The translations under genes and the position numbers were made by a program. 64,000 nt of DNA from Neostapfia colusana (Eukaryota; Streptophyta; Magnoliopsida; Poales; Poaceae). The notes below the pieces were generated by a model. It searched no databases. It saw nothing but the letters and a program-made list of their open reading frames with translations, and had not been told where the DNA came from. Positions 1-10,233 of the stretch are shown here, piece after piece (position 1 is the first letter of the stretch; the number at the start of each line of letters is the position of its first letter). Location of the stretch: NCBI GenBank assembly GCA_030760725.1, contig JASWHV010000012.1, positions 36,921,652-36,985,651 on the forward strand. The letters run 5' to 3'.

Positions 1-2790
1 CCTGGGACGATGCCGATATCGCGGAGAGCATATAAGATGGCTCCGAATGAGCTAGCTAAATTAAACGAGCAGCTCAATGATTTAATGAAGAAGGGTTTCA
101 TTCGACCGAGTTCCTCGCCATGGAGATGCTCGGCGCTGTTTGTGAAGAAGAAGGATGAAACCTTGAGGTTGTGTGTGGACTACCGACCTCTCAACGCCGT
201 CACCATCAAGAATAAATATTCACTGCCCCGCATCGATATTCTCTTCAATCAGCTTGTGGGTGCGAGTGTATTTTCAAAGATGGATCTTCGCTCTGGATAT
301 CACCAAATCAAGATCCGAGCGGAGGATATTCTGAAGACGGCCTTCTCGAAGAGATACGGATTGTATGAATACCTCGTCATGTCCTTTGGTCTCACCAACG
401 CCCCGGCACATTTCAAGTATCTCATGAACTCAGTGTTCATGCCGGAGATGGACAAGTTCGTGGTGGTGTCCATAGATGACATCTTTGTTTACTCCAAGTC
501 TGAAGAAGAACATGCCAACCACTTGCATATCGTGCTTCAACGATTGCGAGACCATAAGCTTTACACCAAGTTCAGCAAGTGTGAGTTTTGGATCAGCCAA
601 GTGCCATTCCTTGGTCACATTATTTCTGCAGAAGGCATTGCAGTTGATCCAAGCAAAATCGAACAAGTGCTGAAATGGAAGTCCCCCACAACAGTCCATG
701 AAGTCAGAAGTTTCCTCAGGTTAGCAGGATATTATCAGAGATTCATACCGAACTTCTCCAAGCTTGCTAAGCCGATGACTGAACTATTGAAGAAGGGGAT
801 CAAATATGTTTGGAGCTCAGCTTGTGAAGAAGCTTTCCAAGCATTAGTGAAGCATCTTACAACATCCCCGGTGTTAGCTCAACCAGATACAACCAAACCC
901 TTTGACGTATATTGTGATGCGTCCGGCATCGGGCTTGGCTGTGTATTGATGCAAGGAGGAAGAGTGGTCGCCTATGGCTCACGTCAACTTCGTAACCACG
1001 AGCAGCACTACCTGACTCATGATCTTGAGCTTGCTGCTGTGGTGTTGGCGTTGAAAATGTGGAGGCACTATTTGCTTGGGAACTTAGTGCACCTGTACAA
1101 CAACCACAAGAGTCTGAAGTATATATTCACTCAAAAGGAGTTGAATATGCGGCAACGGAGATGGCTAGAACTGATCAAAGACTATGAGATCAAGATTCAC
1201 TACCATCCCGGTAAAGCAAACGTGGTTGCCGATGCCTTAAGCCGCAAATCGCATGTCAACAGTCTGTCCATCACCCCACTTGAAGAGGTGAAGCCGAGTC
1301 TGTACTTGGTTCCATATGGGGCATTATATAATCTTGCTCTCGTCCCTACAATACGAGAGGAGATTATGGAAGCGCAGAAGAAAGACGTGGGAATGTCGCA
1401 CATTCAAAGAAGGATGAAGAATGGCGAAATGAAATGCTTCCGAAGAGATGATAACGGTACACTATGGTTTAAAGACCGTATAGTGGTACCCCGTGACATG
1501 AAGCTTCGGAAGAAAATCTTGGGCGAAGCGCATTTGTCTAAGTATTCTATTCATCTGGGCAGCAACAAGATGTACCAGGATCTGGAAACCAGATTTTGGT
1601 GGACACGGATGAAAAGAGAAATCGCAAAGTATGTATCAAAATGTGATATGTGTCGGCAGGTGAAAGCTGACCATATGCGTAAAGCAAGACAGCTGCAACC
1701 ATTGAACATTCCGACGTGGAAGTGGGAGGGTATCAGCATGGATTTCATAGTCGGGTTACCTCTCACGTCTCACAAACATGACTCAATTTGGGTGATAGTC
1801 GATCGACTAACCAAGTCGGCTCATTTTATTCCAGTACATACAAAATACATGGCCAAGCAATATGCGGAGCTGTATATTGCGAGAATTTTATGCTTGCACG
1901 GTATTCCCCGTTCCATTATTTCAGATTGCGGTGTGCTGTTCGTCGCTCGGTTTTGGGAGCAGCTGCACGCGTCGTTGGGGACCAAACTGATCCGAAGCTT
2001 CGTGTATCACCCGCAGACGGATGGTCAAACTGAACGGGTGAATCAAGTGCTTGAAGACATTCTACGCGCTTGTGCCATCCACCACGGCAAGAATTGGGAC
2101 GATCATTTGCCGTTGGTGGAGTTCCCTTACAATAACGGCTATCAAGCTAGCATTAAGATGGCGCCGTATGAAGCTCTCTACGGCCGGAAATGCCGCACAA
2201 CACTCAACTTGTGTGAGTCCGGCGAGCGAGATATCTACGGCATTGAACTTGTGAATGAAGCTGAAGAACGAGTGCGAGTGATACAAGCCAACCTCAAGGC
2301 TGCTCAATCTCGTCAGAAAAGCTATGCGGATAAAAGACGTCGCCCTCTCCACTTCAACATCGGGGACCATGTTTATATCCGTGTGTCTCCGATGAAGGGA
2401 GTTCATCATTTCGGTGTGAAGGGCAAGCTTGCGCCGTGATTCATTGGTCCGTTCGCCGCCATTGAAAAATGGGGACCCGTGGCCTATCGCTTGGATTTAC
2501 CGGTGTCACTCGCAGGGATTCACAACGTCTTTCCTATCTCTCAACTGAGGAAGTGCCTCAAACCCTCGGCTGCAATCCGCACCGAAGAGATAGAAGTTCT
2601 TCAACCAGACGTCACGTACACGGAGTATCCAATCCGGATTATCGATGAAAAGACTCGCACCACAAGAAACCAGACCTTATGGTTCTACAAGGTCTTGTGG
2701 AGTAACCATACCGCTGATGAGGCGACATGGGAAAGCGGGGACTATCTATGAGCATATTATCCGGACTTGCTATCATCATATACCGGGTAA
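1..2790 (+). pseudogene. pol: Element A pol fragment: RT, RNase H, integrase, chromodomain (degenerate)
   Basis: The frame is open from base 1. It encodes the Ty3/gypsy RT core (FGLTNAPAHF; catalytic region SIDDIFVYS at about 469-495), RNase H (CDASG at about 910), the integrase zinc finger (HLSKYSIH to CDMC, about 1530-1650), the DDE core (SMDFIVG about 1735; HPQTDGQTERVNQ about 2008) and a chromodomain-like tail (WESGDYL, about 2725). It is not functional. TGA stops fall at 2437-2439 and 2749-2751, both where arginine is expected from the sister copies. RNase H reads YNNHKS where G has YTDHK, so the third acidic residue is lost. Integrase reads SDCG instead of SDRG. The natural stop is the TAA at 2788. 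The N-terminal half of the polyprotein is outside the window. Confidence 0.9.
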
Positions 2791-2840
2791 TGTTGTCCCC
2801 ACTTTGTATTTCTTTGGGAATCTCGGGACGAGATTCTTTT

Positions 2841-2852
2841 TAAGGGGGGGGA
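2841..2852 (+). other. Polypurine tract of element A
   Basis: A purine run (TAAGGGGGGGGA) immediately precedes the TG of the 3' LTR. This is the expected primer site for plus-strand DNA synthesis. The same arrangement, preceded by a conserved CTCGGGACGAGATTCTTTT block, is seen at the 3' ends of B and G and in reverse in F. Confidence 0.85.
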
Positions 2853-5209
2853 TGTAAAATCCCCAAAAAGTGGTAGCAAGAAAAATTCAGCTCATGTACA
2901 CTTAGGAAAAATGAGGGGAATTAAAACTTTGAATTATAACGGTGTAAGTTCAAAGTGAGGATTTAGACTTCCCAAAAACTTCCAAACATGGAGATCTAAA
3001 TTCATAGCTTTGATCTTCATAGTCCAAATATTCACCCTTCCAAATTTCAGCTCATTTGGAGGAGTTTCAATATTTGTTTGGGATTAAAAGGAGAAACCCT
3101 CTAATCTGAATTTCAAAATCAGTTTCAAATTCCAATCCCCTCAAATTTCAAATTTGGGTCCCCAAAGGTGTTCTCCATATTTGAATTAGCAGCCATGCCA
3201 AAAATGAGAAATTTTGGAGTATTTGCTATTTAAATCTAGGGTGACACCAAAAACCCTTAAAAATTCAAATTTGAAATTTGAACTTGAACTAAACTTGATC
3301 AAATGCATCATGGAAGTCAAAATTCGGATTCTCCATATTTAATTTGGTTTTCCTGCAAATATCTAGAATTTTGGACAAAGTGGGTGGCAGAAATAAAAGA
3401 TCAGAAATATTAAGAGGGGAAAAGAGAGGATGACATGTGGGGACAGCTGATCAGTGTCCACCGAGCCAACGTCAGTTCTCCCGTTATCCTCCGCAGCCGC
3501 CACGGCGATGCAGCGCGCCACGGCGACGCCGTTGCTTGGTGCTGAAGACACCGCTTCACTCGGTGCAGCTGGGCTCAAGCCGCGCATCGAAGCAACTGTC
3601 AGGACTCCACTCACTCGGTGAAGAAACAGCGCACATTGCTTCCTCTGTTCCTCTGCCGGACGCGAACTCGCCGTCTCTCCGCTCTCTCGCTGCGCTAGCC
3701 CGGGTTTTCTTCGGTTGAACGAGGTCGCCGGCGGTGCAGGGTGCCACTGTCCAAGCTAAGGGCAGCTGCGGTTCCTCTCCAGCTGCGATCGCTGACCGGT
3801 TGCTCCGAGCTACCGAAAGAACGGCCGCCCGTCTACCTCGCAATTCGTTACCAAGGTGAAACCATAGTCTAATTGCTTTGGCCTGATGCTTCTACACGAT
3901 CTAGCGCAGCTCCTCGACGAAGAACCATCGGAAACCGTAGACAAATGAAGCTGTAGGCTGAGTTTTTCCGGCCGCCGACGCACAACCCTAGCTGCACCGT
4001 CGAGCTACACCTTGCACGAGTTTTCACCCATTTTTGTATGCAAAAACGTGCTCCTCACATCACCCTGGTGCTTGGGGTGCTCTCCCCAACCGTAATACTC
4101 GTCAGCCATGTGAGAACGACGGCGCCGGGGTGGAGTTTGCCGGTGCCGCCGTCTGGGAGGTATTTCCAGCCATTTAGCGCCACCACTGAGCTTACCAGCA
4201 TGTTTCTCTTCGGGTTTTGGGTACAGGCGGCGAGATTTGGGCCGTCTAGGGCCCTGGGTAGCCTTTCCGGCGAGGTACCGCCGTCGTTCCGGCGAGGGGG
4301 CTGCCCGGGCGCGAGGAAGAAGACGGTGGGGGTCTGTCCCACCTGTCAGTGGCATGAGTTAGGCGCGGGATTGGGGTGCGGCCCGGGATCTGTTGTGGCT
4401 CTGCGGGTTAAACTCCGTAGCCCCGGTGTTGCCGCAATTCCATTGGTCCGGTTTAAAACAGTGGGCCCGGTCACGATTATTTGATGATTCTATTAGGCAA
4501 ATAATTCCAGAAATTAGCTGATCTTTACAAGCCCATAACTTTGTGTAGAAAACTCCAAAAAGGGTGAGACCAATTTTGATGGAATCCTCATGAGTACTTC
4601 ACGGAGAAACAAATTGCTTGCCATGAAAATGCCCAGGAATTTCTGTAGAATTGTTTTTAGTAAATACTTTAGAGATTTATTACAGGAGCAATTCTTTATG
4701 AAACATTCCCAAATTTGGGCAGCTAATCCTTTTCATAGTAAATGATGTCCAGTAAAAATTTGGGCTTCATTGGAGTTCATTTGCTAGGCTAAATTTCCTT
4801 CCAAAGTTCAGCCTTTATTTGAAAATTCAAATTTAAACAGAAACTTTTTCAGAACTCCTGTTCACCTTTAAAAATTCATATCTCTCTGTTGGTAGCTCCA
4901 AAAATGGTGAAACAAATTTTGTTAGAACCAAGGAGACTTACCCTATTCAGATATTCCACTTTTAGATATGTCAAAGCTCCTGATTTGGTCTCAAAATTCA
5001 GAGAAACCTTGTACTTGTAGGAATCTTGGTGACTACATTATGCAATAACATTTCTCCAAATTTTGCTCAGATCATCCTTAGAGAGTCTAGTATCCACTGT
5101 AAAAATCCCAAAGCCAATTAAGGAACATAAATAGCAGTACCTATGAATAGAAGTTCAATTCTTATAAGTCCTTAATATTTATACATATATTTTGCTACAT
5201 TTCATTTAG

Positions 5210-6467
5210 TGACCGAAGTTGACGACGCACCAGAGCCCTTGGACGTCCTCCCACCTGATGCTAACTTCCCGTTTGACTCGCAACCAGGCAAGCCCCGGTT
5301 TGCATTTAAGTACTTTTGTAAATTCTTTATTTGTATCACTTATGTCTAGGGTGAATGTTTGCATTAGAGTTAAGGTGATTGAAACCCCACTTGCATAACC
5401 TTTTAAATCCTATGAAGGGTTGGGTAGCTTACAGACCCGATGAGTAGACAAGGCCCTGCTAATATGCTTAGGATCTCGGTAGAAGTCGAGTAGTTGGAAT
5501 CTACTCGCGAGGTAAGGTTTATCACACGGTTTGGTCAGAATAGAAAATAGCTTAAGAGTGGAGAAAATGAGACCCATCTGGGGGGATAGGAAGCAGTGAG
5601 CGGAGGTCTCACGTGCGTAGCCCTGTTGGTGTCGATTGAGGACTGAGTCGTGTGCGGGCCTGCTGAACAAGTATCGAACAGTACCGGATGGCATACTGAC
5701 ATAAGCAGGAAACCGATGCAATTGGTTAACCTGGGTGTCGAGGCTTACCCAACCATAAATAGGAGTGGGTTGAGGGTAGCAAGGTGTAAATCTGCCGGTG
5801 GGCACAGTCACGCTCCACGCGGGGACCTCCTGCCCGTTACGGATGGACCGGTTCGGCATTTGGGTTGCCTTTGAAAGGTTGTTGCATACAACAGAGTAGG
5901 AAGGGGTGTGGAATCACGCTTCTGAAAGTGGGTGTATGCAACGTGTTGTCCGGGTGTCTCCTGATTGCAATCACTGTCCCCCGCGGTTATTTGAGTACCG
6001 CTTGTTCACTGTTCTGTGACGTATTAAGAAGTGAAGTAAGCCAAATGAATGATAATATGCTGTGATGATATATTAATGTTTTGTAAACCATGTCTGCTGT
6101 AGATGTAGAGCTAATTAAGTTTATTTTCTACTTTGGGTATCACCACATCAGAGGAAAGCGTTTATTGTTTGATTGTAGACTTCCAATGTGAGGGCTGCCT
6201 AAGGCACATGAATCTGCTGCTATAAAACTGAAAGTAAGGATCAACTTATAGGCGTGTCTTTGTGGAAAAGTCCTTTTTCCTATCTTACACATCCCTGCAT
6301 GTAGAGTTCCATGCCTAGGTTAGTCGGTTAAGCCTTGCTGAGCCATCGTGCTCATGGTTGCAATATTTGAGCTGTGTGCAGGTGAGAGTTATGAGGAACA
6401 TTCCGAAGAAGAGGCGATGCCCCCGTCGGGGTACACGGCCGAGCTGGAGCCCTGCACGCCACCGTGA
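5210..6467 (+). CDS. Putative two-exon acidic ORF inside the LTR of A (exons 5210-5287 and 6382-6467)
   Basis: I do not recognise this gene; it is inferred from comparison of the LTRs. Exon 1 follows an acceptor-like TTTCATTTAG and ends CAG before a GC donor (GCAAGCC at 5288). The intron is 1094 bases and ends GTGCAG at 6381. Exon 2 ends with TGA at 6465-6467. Read in phase 1, the exons join into an open, strongly acidic peptide of about 53 residues. Exon 1 has a VDD...LDV motif. Exon 2 has SYEEH...EEE, PPSG and a closing ELEPCTPP. The same exon sizes, intron phase and motifs occur in E, F and G. The N-terminus would come from an unidentified upstream exon. Function unknown. Confidence 0.55.
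5487..5507 (+). other. Conserved LTR hairpin 1 (copy in A)
   Basis: CGAGTAG and CTACTCG pair across a 7-base loop TTGGAAT. The hairpin lies about 200 bases into the putative LTR intron. The equivalent hairpin is present in B, E, F, G and S, with compensating changes in E and F. Confidence 0.65.
6145..6191 (+). other. Conserved LTR hairpin 2 (copy in A, imperfect)
   Basis: CACATC...GGAA and TTCCAATGTG flank a loop containing the near-invariant GCGTTTATTGTTTGATTG. The stem in A is imperfect. B and G have clean 9-10 bp stems of different sequence around the same loop. Confidence 0.5.
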
Positions 6468-6608
6468 TCTCTGTTTCCATGCTGCTAATGTGTAGCGCCC
6501 CCGGGCTGGACGGCTGCACTTTGCTTAGTTAGTATTAGAGAGTAGCTTTGTACATTACTTCCGCTGTATAATTAAGTTTTGTAAAAAGACTTCCGCTGTT
6601 TTATATCA

Positions 6609-6676
6609 AATAAAAGTTTGTATGTTGTTCTTTAATCTTTTCGTGTGTGCTGTTGGGTGCCGCATCGCACGGCACC
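6609..6676 (+). other. LTR 3' end signals in A: AATAAA and terminal hairpin 3
   Basis: AATAAA at 6609-6614 is the likely polyadenylation signal. About 40 bases later GGTGCCG (6656-6662) pairs with CGGCACC (6670-6676) over CATCGCA. Every chromoviral LTR here has a hairpin at this place. G has GGTGCTG/CAGCACC, which is a compensating change. Confidence 0.55.
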
Positions 6677-6722
6677 ACCCTCTGCGATCCTGGAGTGGGT
6701 GAACCACGGGGTGGTCCCCACA

Positions 6723-7032
6723 GCGTGCAGCGGTGGAAACCCAAACGTCGCGCCTATTGCCCTGCCTGAGGTCGTGGGTGTATAAAGGCAGGCCTTCTGG
6801 AGAAAGGGCAGTACCCTCCTGCCCGTTACAATCTTCGTCTTCCTCTTGCACGTTTGAAGCCACTGCTTCTCAGTGCTCTCATCAACCTCACACCTCATGC
6901 CCCTTCATCGGTGACCGTCTTCATCCACTTCTGTGAGATGTTCGTGTGTGTGGAGCCTTCGGTGCGGCCCTCCAGGGTATCCTTCTCCTTGATAGTTTCG
7001 GATAGAAGCAGAAGCCATCTGAATGGCTTGCT
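6723..7032. other. Unassigned spacer between element A and LTR fragment H
   Basis: This is the only stretch I cannot place in an element. It has a TATA-like TATAAAGG at 6781, then a C/T-rich stretch resembling a plant 5' untranslated region. An ATG-initiated open frame at about 6938 runs into the neighbouring LTR fragment. I recognise no protein. It could be the target DNA that existed before A and H inserted, or a piece of another LTR. Confidence 0.4.
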
Positions 7033-7380
7033 TGTAAAAGCCCAAGATTTCACCTACTAGAGTGTTCATGAGATCACCACACAACAGCTCATCTTGTAGA
7101 AGTCTCATGAACACTTGTGAAGAGCAAGTAATCACTATCAAGAGGATAATTAGAGAAAAAAACTCACAAATCCGAAAGTATGATTCCACACATTTAAACA
7201 TAAGGGTCTGAGCTCACCTTTAGGCCCTAAACATTCTTAGGAGTGCTCATGCCAAGTCTCATGCGAGTTCAAATCCTTTTGAGGCACTTTTGGATACATT
7301 TGTAAAAAAGGGCTAATTTGAATGCAAATTCACATTTCATTTACTTTCATCACTTGGATTCAAAAGTTGACTTCATATTC
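7033..7380 (+). repeat. Truncated chromoviral LTR fragment H (5' end of an LTR)
   Basis: It starts TGTAAAAGCCCAAG and aligns with the first ~350 bases of the E LTR (33950 onward), including the shared GTGAAGAGCAAGTAA block. It is cut at 7380, where the copia D LTR begins with TGTGAGACC. No polypurine tract precedes it, so it is probably a 5' LTR or a solo LTR. The rest would lie beyond the far end of D, outside the window. Confidence 0.8.
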
Positions 7381-7468
7381 TGTGAGACCTATGTGTGCTT
7401 AATACATTGGCTATGACGATAAAAGTTTTGAATTCTGCCAAAACACTCTTTTTGTCATAGTATGACTC

Positions 7469-7652
7469 TAGGTCCAAGCTCCGACAAGATCCGACGTAAG
7501 GTCTGACTTGCTATGGCTAGGTCCAACATGTGTTTGGTTAGCTCTGGCGGTAGGTCTGACTAGATTTGGTAAGTTCCGGTGCTAGGTTCTGCTATCCTTG
7601 GTAGGCTCCGGCTCAAGGTCCGGTTAGCTTTGGCAAGGTCTGGAGCTAAATC
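7469..7652 (+). repeat. Degenerate ~32-bp tandem repeat in the D LTR upstream region
   Basis: About six units of the form TAGGTCYGACT...TTGGTAAG.TCCGG follow one another with many substitutions. They lie roughly 0.8-1.0 kb upstream of the TATA box, in the probable U3 promoter region. Confidence 0.6.
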
Positions 7653-8427
7653 GCAATGGTTCTGTTTTTACTATGCAAATGTTTCGAACTTGCTTTACAT
7701 CTATGGAAAGTTTGCTTAGTATTCTTTTACTAAGTTTTTGAAGTGTTATGGTTGTTTATGGTGGTTAATATTTTGCTATGGTTTGCAACATGCTTATGTG
7801 AGGTGTTCACGTAAGGTGTTGTGGTTTTCGGAACTAACGTGAGTCAAGTCACGGACTTGTGCTTGAATGTATTGGTTGTTTATTCATGTGCAGGTGTTGC
7901 TTGAGTTCAAGATATGGCTGGTGACGGGATCCACTGAACTAGTCTTAGGGAGAAGATGAGGTTCAACAACCAAGTTCGGGAGGAATTATGGTTGAGTTGA
8001 TCGGGAGCTAGCGCAGCATGTTTGGATCAAGAAAAATGCATATAAGGTATCGTGAACGTCATTGGAAGGTGTTTGAACAAGATCAAGGAGTGCATGGATG
8101 TGGCAACATTGTTCAAGGCGTGATGAAGAGATGTGGATGTAAAGAATTGGTATGAAAGGTCTAACCAGCTGGACTATGGACTCAGGCTGCGACTGAGTCA
8201 GTTATGGCTCAAATATGGAAAGATTTGAGTTGGTTATGATAGGATTTCGTGTGGGACACAAATTTAAGTTGTTCTAGGAATGTGGGATACGTTCCTAAGG
8301 TGTTTGAAAGTCTTAAAATTGCGTCTATCTGCCTATAGAAGAGTTTTGAGCAGTTATGGAAAGTTTCGATTCAGAAACTAAGTAGGATTAGAGTCCTAGT
8401 TTGAATTGGGGTGGCCTCCGGGCCGGT

Positions 8428-8435
8428 TATATAAG
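8428..8435 (+). promoter_or_regulatory. TATA box of the D LTR
   Basis: TATATAAG follows a GC-rich GGGCCGGT about 600 bases before the LTR end. This is a typical position for the U3 core promoter of copia LTRs. Confidence 0.6.
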
Positions 8436-9034
8436 CAAGGGAGGCCAGAGATCGTGGTAAGACGACCTTGGGCTGTTCTATTATGTTTTGGTCAACAAAA
8501 TTCGTAATTTAGAGGAGCTTTTGTGCCTTGTTCGTCCGACTTGTTTTTGTCAAGTCTTTCTCGTCGAGTTTCTGGACAGCACGACAGTGCTTCGGTGTTT
8601 TGATCATAACTCTAGTTTTACAGATCCAATTGACGTGATTCTTTTTGGGTTGTCTTCCCAACTTGATTATATATCATCTGTCAAAATTGCACTGTCATTG
8701 GATTTGCAGTTTCTGATATACACGAGTTTCTTTGCAGTGTTGCAGATCTGGTTTTTACTCGAGTAGAACAGATTGACCCCCGTTTGATCTTTTGATAATA
8801 ACTTGAGTTTTTCTTGACGGATTTCCATGATTCTTGTTGTCGTGTCTTTATGAATTGATTCTCTAAAATATATACCACTTTTTTCATGGTTGAACACATT
8901 TAGATCAGTCGCATACACGGTTTCTTTAACAGATCGATTTTCTGCCGAGTGGACTTTTGTTGCTTCCGCTAAAAAGTTTAAATCTACCATTCACCCCCCT
9001 CTGGTAGCTTTTCACGTGCTCTTCGATCCTACCA

Positions 9035-9048
9035 TTGGTATCAGAGCC
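9035..9048 (+). other. Primer binding site of element D
   Basis: TTGGTATCAGAGCC directly follows the LTR end. It is complementary to the 3' end of initiator methionine tRNA, the usual minus-strand primer of plant LTR retrotransposons. Confidence 0.85.
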
Positions 9049-9094
9049 ATGGTGCTCTAATCTTTGTGATTTGCACGTGTTTTAACTAATCATC

Positions 9095-9411
9095 TTGGAG
9101 AAATACTCCGCAAAACCTTGTGTCTTCAGTGGCATTGATATTCAGGTTTGGAAGGCACGAATTGAGGCTTTCATCCAGGCGCAAGGCTTCGCAATATGGG
9201 AAAAGGTGTACAACCCTTATGACGTTCCGCCAAAAGATCAAGTCACGGATACGAACATGAGAGATGTCGACAACAACAACAAAGCACGGAACTTGATCAT
9301 ACAAGGATTAACTCAAAGTGACTTCAACCGTGTTGCACACCTCCGATCTGCATACGATGTGTGGAAAGCACTTTGTGACTACCACGAAGGATCCAGCATG
9401 ATCAAGGAGGT
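9095..9411 (+). pseudogene. gag: Element D gag, N-terminal fragment (copia type)
   Basis: The frame encodes a copia gag start (FSGIDIQVWKARIEAFIQ, then ARNLIIQGL and AYDVWKALCDYHEG), similar to plant UBN2-type gag regions. It starts at TTG, with no in-frame ATG after the upstream stop, so the start codon appears mutated or the true start is unclear. It is cut after about 105 codons by the C LTR, and the rest of gag-pol is outside the window. Confidence 0.8.
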
Positions 9412-9699
9412 TGAAAGTGCATCTAGGCATTCCCTTCTGGATTTTGGATGATTGATGACAAATGAATTGAGATCCTAATGAACTTGTTGAGATGAATGCA
9501 GATTAACTCGTGTAAGGTAGAATTAGTGCACTCAAAAAGGTGAAAAATGAAGTGATGAAGAAATATGAAAAGTACAGATCCATGAACCAAGAGCGATGTA
9601 GACTTAATTGTATAGGACGTGTGTGAGAGATACATCATACATCCCAAGAGTAAAAATCTTTGCGTAGGGGTAAGGGCTTAAAACAAATCCAAATCACTC

Positions 9700-10200
9700 G
9701 GTGCACCGGACTAGTCCGCTCAGAAACCAGACTAGTCCGTTCAACTTTCTGTTTCCTCACAACACGGTGCACCGGACTAGTCCGTTAAACTTTCTGTTGC
9801 CTCACAACACGGTGCACTGGACTAGTCTGCTCAGAAACCGGACTAGTCCGTTCAACATTCTGTTGCCTCACAACATGGTGCACCGGACTAGTCCGCTCAG
9901 AAATCGGACTAGTCCGTTCAACCTTCTGTCCCTCACAACACGGTGCACCGCACTAGTCCGCTCAGAAACTGGACTAGTCCGTTCAACTCTCTGGAGCCGG
10001 GACTTACCTTGCACCGGACTAGTCCTCTCAAAAACCGGACTAGTCCGTTCAACTCACTGGAACCGGCATTCACCTTGCACCGCACTAGTCCGTTCAACTT
10101 TCTGTAAACACATTAAGTTAGGTTTTCCACTGTGCCGCATGCAACACGAAAATTTTACACGGCACACCGGACTAGTCAGGTTAACAGGGCGGACTAGTCC
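9700..10200 (+). repeat. Tandem palindromic ACTAGT array in the C LTR
   Basis: A ~66-bp unit (GGTGCACCGGACTAGTCCG, CTCAGAAACCGGACTAGTCCG, TTCAACTTTCTG...) repeats about seven times, some units partial. I count fourteen ACTAGTC cores in this stretch, most inside the palindrome CGGACTAGTCCG. It lies just upstream of the TATA box. Related palindromic arrays are familiar in grass Sirevirus LTRs. Confidence 0.85.
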
Positions 10201-10224
10201 GACCGCCAGGGTTTTTGGAAATCT

Positions 10225-10233
10225 TATATAAAT
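10225..10233 (+). promoter_or_regulatory. TATA box of the C LTR
   Basis: TATATAAAT followed by AGAGGTGC sits about 25 bases downstream of the last palindromic repeat. It is the likely core promoter for element C. Confidence 0.7.

Larger units (their letters stand above)
1..6722 (+). mobile_element. Element A: partial Ty3/gypsy chromovirus (Tekay/Del-like), pol end plus 3' LTR
   Basis: The window opens inside the pol gene of a Ty3/gypsy retrotransposon. Reverse transcriptase, RNase H, integrase and a C-terminal chromodomain-like segment follow in that order. A polypurine tract and a complete 3' LTR come next. The chromodomain-like end and the LTR of about 3.9 kb suggest the Tekay/Del clade, which is an inference from architecture. 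The 5' LTR, gag and protease lie to the left of the window, so no target-site duplication can be checked. The LTR belongs to the same family as the reversed solo LTR at 25987-29914, because both begin TGTAAAATCCCC. Confidence 0.9.
2853..6722 (+). repeat. 3' LTR of element A (about 3.87 kb)
   Basis: The LTR starts TGTAAAATCCCC right after the polypurine tract and ends ...CCCCACA at 6722. The end was set by alignment with the reversed solo LTR S. Internal layout: an AT-rich start, a GC-rich island at about 3440-4480, an AT-rich stretch, then an exon-like acidic ORF segment (5210-5287), an intron-like region with hairpins (5288-6381), a second coding exon (6382-6467), an AATAAA polyadenylation-like signal and a terminal hairpin. 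The 5 bases after it (GCGTG) would be the target duplication but cannot be verified. Confidence 0.85.
7381..9034 (+). repeat. 5' LTR of copia element D
   Basis: It begins TGTGAGACC, where homology of H to the E LTR stops. It ends ...CCTACCA just before the primer binding site TTGGTATCAGAGCC. It contains a degenerate tandem repeat (7469-7652) and a TATA box (8428). The left boundary is inferred from the break in H, because the second LTR is not available. Confidence 0.75.
7381..9411 (+). mobile_element. Element D: Ty1/copia retrotransposon, 5' portion only
   Basis: A 1.65 kb LTR with a TATA box is followed by a tRNA-iMet type primer binding site and the start of a copia gag. Element C interrupts it at about 9411. 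Its pol and 3' LTR are not in the window and should lie to the right of C's far end. The element inserted into LTR fragment H. Confidence 0.85.

Noticed and set aside
6723..7032. Host protein-coding gene
   Set aside because: No recognisable protein and no splice structure; described only as an unassigned spacer.
6905..7201. 98-codon minus-strand frame across the spacer and LTR fragment H
   Set aside because: It spans a junction between two unrelated sequences, so it cannot be an ancestral gene; no domain recognised.
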